Shown: positions 1 to 6,664 of the stretch, one piece after another | Position numbering within the stretch: position 1 is the stretch's first letter | Layout of the letters: every line of letters starts with the position of its first letter | Assembly: GCA_948766235.1 (NCBI GenBank) | Contig: CAQCFX010000002.1 | Coordinates: 50,909 to 71,021, forward strand | DNA: 20,113 bases | From: an uncultured Oscillospiraceae bacterium | Lineage (GTDB): Bacteria; Bacillota; Clostridia; Oscillospirales; Oscillospiraceae | Direction of reading: 5' to 3' | Program-made: the position numbers and the translations under genes | The notes under the pieces: model-generated | Databases searched by the model: none | The model's input: the letters and a program-made list of their open reading frames with translations, nothing else | What the model was told of the DNA's origin: nothing

Positions 1-1
1 C

Positions 2-241
2 GGATTATTTTCCCTGGTGGTGGACGGGATGGATTGTGAGGCCGTTGCGGAACAGTTGGCACGGCGAGACGTGGCGGTGCGGGCCGGTCTGCATTGTGCG
101 CCGCTGGCCCACCAGACAGCGGGAACGGCAGAGAGCGGTACGGTTCGGTTCAGCTTTTCTGCCTTCAACAGCGCATATCAGGCGGATTATGCGGCTATGG
201 TATTACAGAATATTGTGAAAGACGGCAAAAAGGCGTGGTAA
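2..241 (+). CDS. Cysteine desulfurase-like class V aminotransferase, C-terminal fragment
   Basis: Only the last 79 codons are present; the reading frame is already open at base 2, so the gene begins outside the window. The fragment carries RAGLHCAPLAH followed by a GTVRFSFSAFN segment, the typical C-terminal signature of PLP-dependent class V aminotransferases of the cysteine desulfurase (SufS/NifS-like) group. The Cys in GLHCAP aligns with the persulfide-forming cysteine. Family members take sulfur from cysteine to give alanine and a protein persulfide. The exact subgroup cannot be settled without the N-terminal PLP-lysine region; it resembles the short single-gene cysteine desulfurase family common in Clostridia more than a suf-operon SufS. 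The stop codon lies inside the loop of the downstream terminator. Confidence 0.8.
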   Translation, partial: GLFSLVVDGMDCEAVAEQLARRDVAVRAGLHCAPLAHQTAGTAESGTVRFSFSAFNSAYQADYAAMVLQNIVKDGKKAW

Positions 242-256
242 ATCCACGCCTTTTTT
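227..256 (+). terminator. Intrinsic terminator of the cysteine desulfurase gene
   Basis: GGCGTGG (232-238) pairs perfectly with CCACGCC (244-250) around a 5-base loop that contains the stop codon. Flanking A5 (227-231) and T6 (251-256) extend the stem and supply the U-tract. It is symmetric enough to act on both strands. It separates the upstream gene from the cdaA operon. Confidence 0.9.
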
Positions 257-299
257 GTGGACCAAATTTTGAATTTTCTTTGATTTACCCGTGATTTGC

Positions 300-328
300 T
301 TGCCAACCGACAGGGAATAGGCTATAAT
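300..328 (+). promoter_or_regulatory. Sigma-A-type promoter of the cdaA operon
   Basis: The -35 box TTGCCA (300-305) and -10 box TATAAT (323-328) are separated by exactly 17 bases. This is close to the vegetative consensus and lies between the upstream terminator and cdaA. Transcription should start near 335, giving a leader of roughly 68 bases. I see no riboswitch-like structure in that short leader. It is the only strong vegetative promoter I found before the right edge, so it may drive a large part of the + strand run. Confidence 0.75.
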
Positions 329-402
329 ACTATGAAGTGGTCGGCTAACCTGTGTCCGGCAGAGAATGAACGGGTTGCGAATCAAGCGGCGGAAAAGGGT
401 GG

Positions 403-1299
403 ATGAGTATGGACGCTATCTGGGAGGCGCTGAAATCGGCGCCGGAGTATCTCAGGTTCATCGGCTTTGCCGATGTTTTAGATATGGCAATCATTGCCTT
501 TGGAATATATCATTTATTTCGCTTTGCGCGGCGCAGCCGTTCCGGGCAGGTAGTCAAGGCCATCATATTTATCGTCGTAGCCATGGCGCTTGCCGACGTA
601 TTCCATCTGCGCGTGATTAGCTTTGTGCTGCGAAACGCGATGGAGCTGGGCGTGATTGCGCTGATTATCATTTTTCAGCCGGAGCTGCGCCGCTTTCTGG
701 AGCAGATGGGCAGCGGTAAGATTAAAGAGCTGTTTGTGGCTGAGACCTATGGCAATGATTTGGAAAGCGCCATTATGGAGACGGTGGAGGCATATGCGTC
801 CCTCTCAAAGGATAAGGTGGGCGCGCTGATGGTGTTTGAGCGGCGCACGATGCTGGACGATATGCTCAAGACCGGCACCATGCTGGACTGCCGGGTATCT
901 GCCGAACTGCTGAAAAACCTGTTTTGGAATAAGGCGCCCCTTCACGATGGGGCGGTGATTGTGCGCAATGGCCGCATCGTGGGAGCGGGCTGTATGCTTC
1001 CGCTCTCCGGCAATGTGAATTTGAGCCGGGACCTGGGAATGCGCCACCGGGCGGGCATTGGAGTGAGTGAGAACTCGGACGCAGTGGTAGCGATTGTTTC
1101 AGAGGAAACGGGGTCTATTTCTGTGGCGGTCAACGGGATGCTGAAGCGGCATCTCTCGCCTGAGACGCTGGAACGGCTGCTTCGACTTGAATTGATGCCC
1201 GCGGCGGAGGAGAACAAGCCGGCGACCGCCGCTGCCCGGATTTCCAGCGTATTCAAAGGAATCAAGGGAGATAATTCCAATGGGAAAGAAGATTCTTGA
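403..1299 (+). CDS. cdaA: Diadenylate cyclase CdaA (membrane-bound c-di-AMP synthase)
   Basis: CdaA joins two ATP molecules into cyclic di-AMP, the second messenger that controls potassium and osmolyte balance and wall homeostasis in Firmicutes. The 298-residue protein has three N-terminal hydrophobic segments (about residues 24-42, 53-69 and 81-95), then a DAC domain. The domain shows both signature motifs: DGA (182-184) in LHDGAVIV and RHR (214-216) in GMRHRAGIGVSE. The length is slightly above the usual 270-280 because of an Ala/Lys-rich C-terminal tail. The start ATG at 403 follows a purine-rich AAGGGTGG; the in-frame ATG at 409 is an alternative. Its last 20 bases overlap cdaR, its usual partner. 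Confidence 0.96.
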   Translation: MSMDAIWEALKSAPEYLRFIGFADVLDMAIIAFGIYHLFRFARRSRSGQVVKAIIFIVVAMALADVFHLRVISFVLRNAMELGVIALIIIFQPELRRFLEQMGSGKIKELFVAETYGNDLESAIMETVEAYASLSKDKVGALMVFERRTMLDDMLKTGTMLDCRVSAELLKNLFWNKAPLHDGAVIVRNGRIVGAGCMLPLSGNVNLSRDLGMRHRAGIGVSENSDAVVAIVSEETGSISVAVNGMLKRHLSPETLERLLRLELMPAAEENKPATAAARISSVFKGIKGDNSNGKEDS

Positions 1300-2548
1300 C
1301 AGTAAAGCGCTCTATGTGGTGCTCTCTGTCCTATTGACGGTGGCGATTTGGTGCTATGTGACCTCGACCGACGGCACCCCGAGGAACGAGACCATTTCAA
1401 ACGTTCCGGTTACATTCAGCGGGCTGGATATTTTGGAGGACCGCAATCTTATGATTGCGAATATGGATTTGACCACCAACGTCAGTGTGCGGGCCACTCC
1501 CGCGGTGTTGGCCAGACTGTCCGACAAGACCCTCCAGGCAAATGTCAATGTGTCCAATATCAGTGATGCGGGCACCCATACCATTAACTATACGGTGGAT
1601 TTGCCTTCGGATGTCAGCCCGAACCAGGTGCAGTTCGTCAGCGGGGCGAGCGGAAACGTGGTTACGCTTGAGGTAGCCCGGTATCTGCGCCGGGAGATAC
1701 CGTTGAAGGGAAGCTTCCAGGGCAAGGCGGCGGACGGTTACCTGGCCGGAACAGAGGATGATTTCTTGTTTTCGCCCAGCACTGTGTGGGTAAGCGGCCG
1801 GATGGAGTATGTCAATCAGGTGGCGGAGGCCCGCGTGACCATTACAGGAGAGGGCCTAACCGACCCTGTCAGCGATGAGTTTACCTTTGAGCTTATCGGC
1901 GCCAGCGGAGATGTGCTGGAGGACCTGGACGTTACCTGTGATGTAGAGAAGGTCTATGCCAATTTCCCTGTGTGGGCGATGGCGGAGATTCCTTTGAAGG
2001 TGAACCTGGTAGCCGGCGGCGGCCTGGGTGTGGATGATGTGGACTGCGTTTTGAGCGCGGACTCTATTATGGTGGCGGGCAGCCGGGATGAGGTGACGGC
2101 GCTAACCAAGGAAGGGTCTATCAATTTGGCCACCATTGATCTGGCGTCTGTTCGAGACGGAGACGAGCTGACCTTCCCTGTGCCGCTTACCGATGAGCTG
2201 AAAAATCTCAGCGGTTTGACGGATATCCGGGTGACCATAACAGTGAAAAAGCATGTGGTAAGCCAGACCTTTTCCGCTACGAGAATTCAATATATTCACA
2301 ACCCGGAGGGATGGAATGTGGATATTGTGACCAAAGAGGTAGCGGTGGAGATACGAGGAAGCCAGAAGCTGATGGACGAGCTGACGGCGGAAAATATTCG
2401 AATTGTGGCAGATTTGCAGAACATCACGCAGGCGGCCGGGCAATATACCGTGCCGGTGAATGTACGCTTAGACAGCGAGGGTTCCAATGCAGAAATCGGC
2501 GCGATGAATTCGAATTATTCCATCGTTGTCACCCTCACCCCGGCCTGA
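1280..2548 (+). CDS. cdaR: YbbR-domain regulator of diadenylate cyclase CdaR
   Basis: CdaR is the membrane-anchored regulator that contacts CdaA and modulates c-di-AMP production from the outer face of the membrane. The 422-residue protein has one N-terminal transmembrane segment (about residues 10-27, ending in WCYVTSTDG). After it come several repeats of YbbR-type beta-rich sequence, each with the pattern of a hydrophobic strand, an IPL(K/V) segment and a P-x-x-V-x-V/G turn (for example around residues 135-165 and 235-275). The ATG at 1280 has AAGGGAG at 1264-1270 and lies inside the cdaA 3' end, a 20-base overlap that suggests translational coupling. The glmM gene that normally completes the cdaA-cdaR-glmM operon is not downstream here. 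Confidence 0.92.
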   Translation: MGKKILDSKALYVVLSVLLTVAIWCYVTSTDGTPRNETISNVPVTFSGLDILEDRNLMIANMDLTTNVSVRATPAVLARLSDKTLQANVNVSNISDAGTHTINYTVDLPSDVSPNQVQFVSGASGNVVTLEVARYLRREIPLKGSFQGKAADGYLAGTEDDFLFSPSTVWVSGRMEYVNQVAEARVTITGEGLTDPVSDEFTFELIGASGDVLEDLDVTCDVEKVYANFPVWAMAEIPLKVNLVAGGGLGVDDVDCVLSADSIMVAGSRDEVTALTKEGSINLATIDLASVRDGDELTFPVPLTDELKNLSGLTDIRVTITVKKHVVSQTFSATRIQYIHNPEGWNVDIVTKEVAVEIRGSQKLMDELTAENIRIVADLQNITQAAGQYTVPVNVRLDSEGSNAEIGAMNSNYSIVVTLTPA

Positions 2549-2549
2549 T

Positions 2550-3437
2550 ATGTTTGGGTATATTCGCCCCGTTCTGGACCGGCTGGACGAGGGGCAGCGG
2601 GAGGCGTATCAGAGCGCCTACTGTGGACTGTGCCATACTTTGGGAGAGCGTCATGGCTGGCTGGCCCGGCTGACCCTGCAATATGACTTTACGTTTCTGG
2701 CCATTGTGCTGACAGCCGGGGAAGCGGAGGATAAGTCTGCCTGCCGCCGCTGTCCGGTCCACCCGTTTCGCAGGCCCCGGGCCTGCCTTCATGGAAGGCA
2801 CATGGCTGCCGCCGCTGATCAGAGCATGATTTTGAGCTGGCACAAACTGTCGGACGACATAGAGGACCACGGGATGATTACGGGATTGCCGTTTCGATTG
2901 GTCCGCGGGGTGTTTGGCCGGGCATACCGCCGGGCGGCGCTGGCACAGCCCGAGTTTGACCGGCGGGTAAGGGAAGGTCTTGCCCGGTTGAAGCAGTTGG
3001 AAGGCGAGCGTTCTGAACAGCTTGACCGGGTCGCGGACACATTTGCGGGTATTTTATCCTCCTCGTCTATGGCTTACCCGGAGGGCAGCGCCACAAGGCG
3101 CGCATTGGAGGCGCTGCTGTATCATCTGGGCCGGTGGATTTATTTGATGGACGCGTGGGACGATTTGGAGGAGGACCAAAAGGAGGGCCGCTATAATCCG
3201 CTGGATGCCCGCTTCCAGGGGCGGGCCAGGGAGGAGCGGGCTTATTTGGAGACTACCGCTACCCACTCTGCCCGATTAGCAGGAGCCGCCGCCAATCTGC
3301 TGGAGTTGGGAAGCTGGGCTCCGATTGTGGAAAATATACTTTATTTAGGTTTGCCCGCCGTGCAGAGCGCAGTGTTGGATGGCCATTGGAAAGAAATTAG
3401 ACAGACAAGGAGAAAGCCACATGAGAGATCCCTATGA
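2550..3437 (+). CDS. DUF5685-type protein of unknown function (Cys and Asp motifs)
   Basis: The 295-residue protein opens with MFGYIRPVLDRL and YCGLCHTLG, which I recognise as the start of the DUF5685 family of Clostridia; no function is established to my knowledge. Five cysteines are arranged as C25-x2-C28-H, C65-x2-C68-P and C79, a plausible metal-binding set. Two acidic motifs follow: DDIED (102-106) and D201-x2-DD-x3-D209 with GRYNP just after it. It looks largely alpha-helical, without a signal peptide or clear membrane segment. The ATG at 2550 lies one base after the cdaR stop with no evident Shine-Dalgarno sequence, so translation is probably coupled; a TTG at 2526 would add eight residues but does not match the family start. 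The 3' end overlaps the next gene by 17 bases. Confidence 0.75.
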   Translation: MFGYIRPVLDRLDEGQREAYQSAYCGLCHTLGERHGWLARLTLQYDFTFLAIVLTAGEAEDKSACRRCPVHPFRRPRACLHGRHMAAAADQSMILSWHKLSDDIEDHGMITGLPFRLVRGVFGRAYRRAALAQPEFDRRVREGLARLKQLEGERSEQLDRVADTFAGILSSSSMAYPEGSATRRALEALLYHLGRWIYLMDAWDDLEEDQKEGRYNPLDARFQGRAREERAYLETTATHSARLAGAAANLLELGSWAPIVENILYLGLPAVQSAVLDGHWKEIRQTRRKPHERSL

Positions 3438-4026
3438 GGTGCTGGGCGTTAGCACTGACGCCAGCGACGACGAGATTAAAAGAGCCTATCGTGACTTAGC
3501 GCGGAAGTACCACCCGGACAATTATCAGAACAATCCTCTGGCTGACCTGGCGGAGGAAAAGATGAAAGAAATCAACGAGGCTTACGATGCAATCACCAGG
3601 GGTCGTGCCGATGGCTCCGGGGGAGGCTATGCCCAGAGCGGCTATGGTTACGGCGGCAGCGCGGCTTATCAGCAGCGGCGGAGTTCAACTGGGTCTGCCC
3701 AGTTTTCACAGGTACGACAGTATATCAATAGCAATGATTTGGATGTGGCGGAGCAGATTTTGCAAGGGGCGTCCCCCAAAAACGGCGAGTGGTATTTTCT
3801 GATGGGGAGTATTGCCTACCGCCGGGGGTGGATTGATGAGGCCAGGCAGAATTATCAGATTGCGGTGCAGATGGACCCGGGAAATATGGAATACCGCCAG
3901 GCACTGAATATGATGCAGCGGGGGGGCTATGGATATCAGCCCGATATGGTGGGCGCCGGCTGCGACGGGTTGGATTGCTGCACGGCCATGATGTGCATGA
4001 ATTGTATGTGCGGAGGCTGTCGCTGA
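3421..4026 (+). CDS. DnaJ-like J-domain protein with TPR-like segment and Cys-rich tail
   Basis: This 201-residue protein starts with a J domain (about residues 2-62): DPYEVLGV, the RAYRDLARKYHPD helix-loop with HPD at 31-33, and INEAYDAI. The HPD motif is the contact that stimulates the ATPase of DnaK-type Hsp70s. A Gly/Tyr/Ser-rich linker (about 62-92) follows, then a helical TPR-like repeat (about 94-165, YFLMGSIAYRRGWIDEA). The last 21 residues hold seven cysteines (C181 to C200). It lacks the zinc-finger and C-terminal substrate domains of true DnaJ, so it is a specialised J protein. The ATG at 3421 has AAGGAG at 3407-3412; an upstream in-frame ATG at 3379 is not needed. It sits in an overlapping pair with the DUF5685 gene, which suggests joint function. 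Confidence 0.82.
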   Translation: MRDPYEVLGVSTDASDDEIKRAYRDLARKYHPDNYQNNPLADLAEEKMKEINEAYDAITRGRADGSGGGYAQSGYGYGGSAAYQQRRSSTGSAQFSQVRQYINSNDLDVAEQILQGASPKNGEWYFLMGSIAYRRGWIDEARQNYQIAVQMDPGNMEYRQALNMMQRGGYGYQPDMVGAGCDGLDCCTAMMCMNCMCGGCR

Positions 4027-4027
4027 G

Positions 4028-4549
4028 ATGAGAAGAAAAAGCGCGGCGGTCAAGGTGGCCTATCCGGCAATTCTGAGTGCGCTGGCGTTGGTGCTGGTAT
4101 ATATCAGCGCTGTGGCGCCCACGGGAAACTGGGGCGTGGTGGCCCTGGCGGGGCTGCTGCCGGCGGCGGCGGTGGTGTCCGTGGGGCTGAAGGCCGGATT
4201 TTTATGCTGGGCGGCGGTGGTCATCCTGGCATTTCTGCTGGTGCCGGATAAGTTTAGCGTGCTGTTGTTTGGGGCTCTGTTTGGACTCTACCCCATGGTA
4301 AAGTCTCTTGTGGAGCGGCTGCGCAAAAGGCCGCTGGAATATTTGCTAAAGCTGGCATTTTTTAACGCCGCTTTTACGGTGATTTGTCTAATTGCGTTTA
4401 CTGCCGTAACGGCGTCGCTTCCACCGATGCTCGGCGGCTCTGTATGGGTGCTGTATTCGGTGGCAAACGTGGTGTTTTTACTATATGATTATGGATTCAG
4501 CCGGTTGATTGCGGTATATATTGCCCGTGTTCAGCGGGCAGTCCATTGA
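4028..4549 (+). CDS. Small multi-pass membrane protein of unknown function
   Basis: I do not recognise a named family. The 173-residue protein is mostly hydrophobic, with about five or six membrane segments (roughly residues 10-30, 35-53, 55-72, 76-91, 106-130 and 137-160). A basic stretch, KSLVERLRKRPLEYLLK (about 91-107), is probably a cytoplasmic loop. The N-terminus MRRKSAAVK is basic, consistent with an inside orientation. The ATG is one base after the DnaJ-like stop (TGAgATG), which suggests coupled translation. The overall look, small and all-membrane with a FGALFGLYPMVK segment, is loosely like substrate-binding S components of ECF transporters, but no binding motif supports that. A role tied to the two preceding genes is inferred only from position. 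Confidence 0.7.
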   Translation: MRRKSAAVKVAYPAILSALALVLVYISAVAPTGNWGVVALAGLLPAAAVVSVGLKAGFLCWAAVVILAFLLVPDKFSVLLFGALFGLYPMVKSLVERLRKRPLEYLLKLAFFNAAFTVICLIAFTAVTASLPPMLGGSVWVLYSVANVVFLLYDYGFSRLIAVYIARVQRAVH

Positions 4550-4565
4550 AAACGGAGGCGCGGAT

Positions 4566-5450
4566 ATGGTAAAAAGCATGACTGGCTATGGCCGGGGGGA
4601 GCAGTCCTTTGATGGATTCCAGGTTACAGTTGAGCTCCGGGCGGTGAATAACCGCTACCTGGACTGTACGGTGAAGATGCCCCGGGCCTATATTTTCGCG
4701 GAGGATGCCATGAAAGCCAAGGTGCAGGCTGGCGTGAGCCGGGGTAAGGTGGACGTGTTTGTCACGATTACCCGTTCCGGCGGAGACGATGTGGTGGTCA
4801 CAGTAAACGAGGAGCTGGCCAAGAGCTATATCGACGCTTTGTACCAGCTCCATGATTTGGGCGGCGGGAAAGTGAAGCGCGAGTACCGTGCCACCGATCT
4901 GGCCCGCTTCCCTGATGTGCTCACCGTGGAAAAGCGGGCAGAGGATTTGGACCAGGTCAAAGAGCGGCTGCTCACGGTGCTGGACCTGGCGATTGAGGAT
5001 TTTAACGCGATGCGCTCCACAGAAGGAGAGCGGCTGGCTGCGGACATTTTGAACAGGGCGGAGCGAATTGAGGACTTGCTGGGCCGGGTGGAGGTCTGCT
5101 CGCCTCAGACAGTGGCGGATTACCGGGCAAGATTGGCGGCAAAAATGCAGGAAATTCTGCAAAACGTTCAAATTGACGAGGGGCGGCTGCTGACTGAGGC
5201 GGCGATTTTTGCCGACAAGGTGGCGGTTGACGAGGAGACGGTGCGTCTTCACAGCCATTTGGGACAGCTGCGGGAACTGCTGGCCGGAGGAGGCGCGGTG
5301 GGGCGCAAGCTGGATTTCCTGATTCAAGAGTTTAACCGGGAGGCAAATACCATAGGCTCCAAATGCAGTGACCTGGAAATCACCCGCTATGTGGTGGATA
5401 TCAAGGCGGAGATTGAGAAAATCCGGGAACAGGTTCAGAATTTGGAGTGA
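4566..5450 (+). CDS. yicC: YicC family endoribonuclease
   Basis: The 294-residue protein has the family hallmarks from end to end: MTGYGRGE at residues 4-11, VNNRYLD, RGKVDVFV, and a C-terminal block running from FNREANTIGSKC to EKIREQVQNLE. YicC proteins in Escherichia coli and Bacillus act as endoribonucleases that assist small-RNA and mRNA decay. The DEETVRLHSHL segment in the last third contains the conserved acidic and His residues. The ATG at 4566 has GGAGG at 4554-4558 and matches the family start MxKSMTGYGR; upstream in-frame ATGs lie inside the membrane-protein gene. In Bacillus subtilis the homologue also sits directly before remA and gmk. Confidence 0.93.
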   Translation: MVKSMTGYGRGEQSFDGFQVTVELRAVNNRYLDCTVKMPRAYIFAEDAMKAKVQAGVSRGKVDVFVTITRSGGDDVVVTVNEELAKSYIDALYQLHDLGGGKVKREYRATDLARFPDVLTVEKRAEDLDQVKERLLTVLDLAIEDFNAMRSTEGERLAADILNRAERIEDLLGRVEVCSPQTVADYRARLAAKMQEILQNVQIDEGRLLTEAAIFADKVAVDEETVRLHSHLGQLRELLAGGGAVGRKLDFLIQEFNREANTIGSKCSDLEITRYVVDIKAEIEKIREQVQNLE

Positions 5451-5456
5451 GGGGCA

Positions 5457-5729
5457 ATGAAGCTGATTAATATTGGGTTTGGCAGCATGGTGTCAGCTCA
5501 GCGGGTGATTGCGATTGTCAGCCCTGATTCCGCGCCCATCAAGCGATTGGGGCAGGAGGCGAGGGAGCGGGGAATGCTCATTGACGCCAGCTTCGGCCGC
5601 AAAACCCGCTCAGTTTTGGTGATGGACAGCGACCATGTGATTTGGTCGTCTCTGAGCGTTCAGCAGATGACTGCCCGATTTGGCAATGGGGCGGAGCAGG
5701 AACAAGAGATAGAGGAGGATGAGCTGTGA
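5457..5729 (+). CDS. remA: Extracellular matrix/DNA-binding regulator RemA (DUF370)
   Basis: This 90-residue protein matches the RemA/YlzA family over nearly its full length. It has the start MKLINIGFGSMV, the segment RVIAIVSPDSAPIKRL, and DASFGRKTRSVLVMDSDHVIWSSL. In Bacillus subtilis RemA forms rings that bind DNA and activates matrix and osmoprotection genes; its target genes here cannot be read from the window. The C-terminus is extended by an acidic Glu/Gln-rich tail (about residues 76-90). The ATG follows the yicC stop by six bases, and the purine-rich GGAGTGAGGGG spanning that stop serves as ribosome binding site. The stop overlaps the gmk start by four bases. Confidence 0.94.
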   Translation: MKLINIGFGSMVSAQRVIAIVSPDSAPIKRLGQEARERGMLIDASFGRKTRSVLVMDSDHVIWSSLSVQQMTARFGNGAEQEQEIEEDEL

Positions 5730-6355
5730 GTGCATTGGCAGGTCAGAGAAGGGGAGAACTGATTGTGCTCTCAGGTCCCTCCGGCGTGGGCAAGAGCACT
5801 GTGATATCCGAGCTTTTGAGCAGTCGGCGTGATATCCACTTTTCCGTGTCTTTTACCACCCGGCAGCCCCGAACGGGAGAGGCGGACGGCGTGAACTACA
5901 ATTTTGTCTCCCGGCAGGAGTTTGAACGGATGATTGCTGATGATGAATTGTTGGAATATGCCGAATATGTGGGAAACTACTACGGCACATCTCTGAAGGT
6001 GATTCGCGAGCAGCTGGAGCGTGGGGTGGATGTACTGCTGGATATTGAGGTTCAAGGGGCGGCCAAAGTAAAGGAGCGCTGCCCTGAGGCAGTGCTGATT
6101 TTCCTGATTCCGCCCTCGATTGAGGAGCTGTCCCGCCGGCTTCATCGGAGAAATACCGACGCGGAGGAGACAATCCAGCGCCGCTTGGAAAAGGCCCGGG
6201 AGGAGTGCGGAGAAAGTGTGCATTATGACTACTTGGTGGTCAACGATACAGTCGTATCCGCCGCCGGAGAAATCCTGTCCATTCTTCAGGCGGAGCGGTG
6301 CCGCACATCCAGGCGGTTGTTTATGATACAAGGTATCGTGGGAAATGAGTGTTAA
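5726..6355 (+). CDS. gmk: Guanylate kinase
   Basis: Guanylate kinase converts GMP to GDP with ATP, an essential step of guanine nucleotide synthesis and a control point for (p)ppGpp in Firmicutes. The 209-residue protein has the P-loop GPSGVGKS (residues 17-24), the GMP-binding region SFTTRQPRTGEADGVNYNFVS, EYAEYVGNYYGTS, DIEVQGAAKV, and the lid segment RRLHRRNTDAEETIQRRL. The GTG start at 5726 overlaps the remA stop (GTGA, four bases) and has AGGAGG at 5712-5717, so GTG is well supported. The last roughly 15 residues go a little beyond the usual family end. Confidence 0.96.
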   Translation: MSALAGQRRGELIVLSGPSGVGKSTVISELLSSRRDIHFSVSFTTRQPRTGEADGVNYNFVSRQEFERMIADDELLEYAEYVGNYYGTSLKVIREQLERGVDVLLDIEVQGAAKVKERCPEAVLIFLIPPSIEELSRRLHRRNTDAEETIQRRLEKAREECGESVHYDYLVVNDTVVSAAGEILSILQAERCRTSRRLFMIQGIVGNEC

Positions 6356-6389
6356 AATAATACCATTTAGACGTAGAGGAGGAGCTGTT

Positions 6390-6593
6390 ATGTTACTTTA
6401 TCCCGCTATCAAGGATTTGCTCAACGAGGTGCCCAGCCGGTATATGCTGGTAAATATGGTTGCCAGCCGGGCCAGAAAGCTGTCCAGCGAGGCTGAGCTT
6501 TCCGGAGAGCCGCTGGAGGAGAAGGCGGTTTCCCTGGCTATCCATGAGGTGGCCAGCGGAGCGCTTCAGATTGAGGGGATGGACGAGGAATAA
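6390..6593 (+). CDS. rpoZ: RNA polymerase omega subunit
   Basis: The 67-residue protein has the omega signature: YPAIKDLLNEVPSRYMLVNMVASRARKL near the N-terminus, then EEKAVSLAIHEVASG. Omega helps assemble the beta-prime subunit of RNA polymerase. I chose ATG 6390 because GAGGAGG at 6376-6382 lies seven bases upstream and the family starts MLLYP-like in related Clostridia; an upstream in-frame ATG at 6345 would run back into gmk and add non-conserved residues. The position directly after gmk matches Bacillus subtilis. Confidence 0.93.
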   Translation: MLLYPAIKDLLNEVPSRYMLVNMVASRARKLSSEAELSGEPLEEKAVSLAIHEVASGALQIEGMDEE

Positions 6594-6600
6594 GTCAGAC

Positions 6601-6627
6601 GGGCAAGCGGGACTCCGCTTGCCCTTT
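6601..6627 (+). terminator. Perfect 10-bp hairpin between rpoZ and priA (weak terminator or attenuator)
   Basis: GGGCAAGCGG (6601-6610) pairs fully with CCGCTTGCCC (6615-6624) around the four-base loop GACT. Only three T follow, so it would be a poor intrinsic terminator. It could act as a partial terminator, a processing or stability element, or a leftover at the place where coaBC sits in Bacillus subtilis. Confidence 0.55.
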
Positions 6628-6664
6628 GGACTTACAAAGAGAAAGAGTTGAGGTGACGTACGCC

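Noticed and set aside
335..402. Possible riboswitch in the cdaA leader
   Set aside because: The leader is only about 68 bases and shows no conserved core or terminator alternative, too little for a c-di-AMP or other known riboswitch.
366..620. 84-codon + strand frame starting in the cdaA leader
   Set aside because: It overlaps cdaA in another frame and its product has no sensible domain. The leader part could act as a short upstream frame, but nothing supports that.
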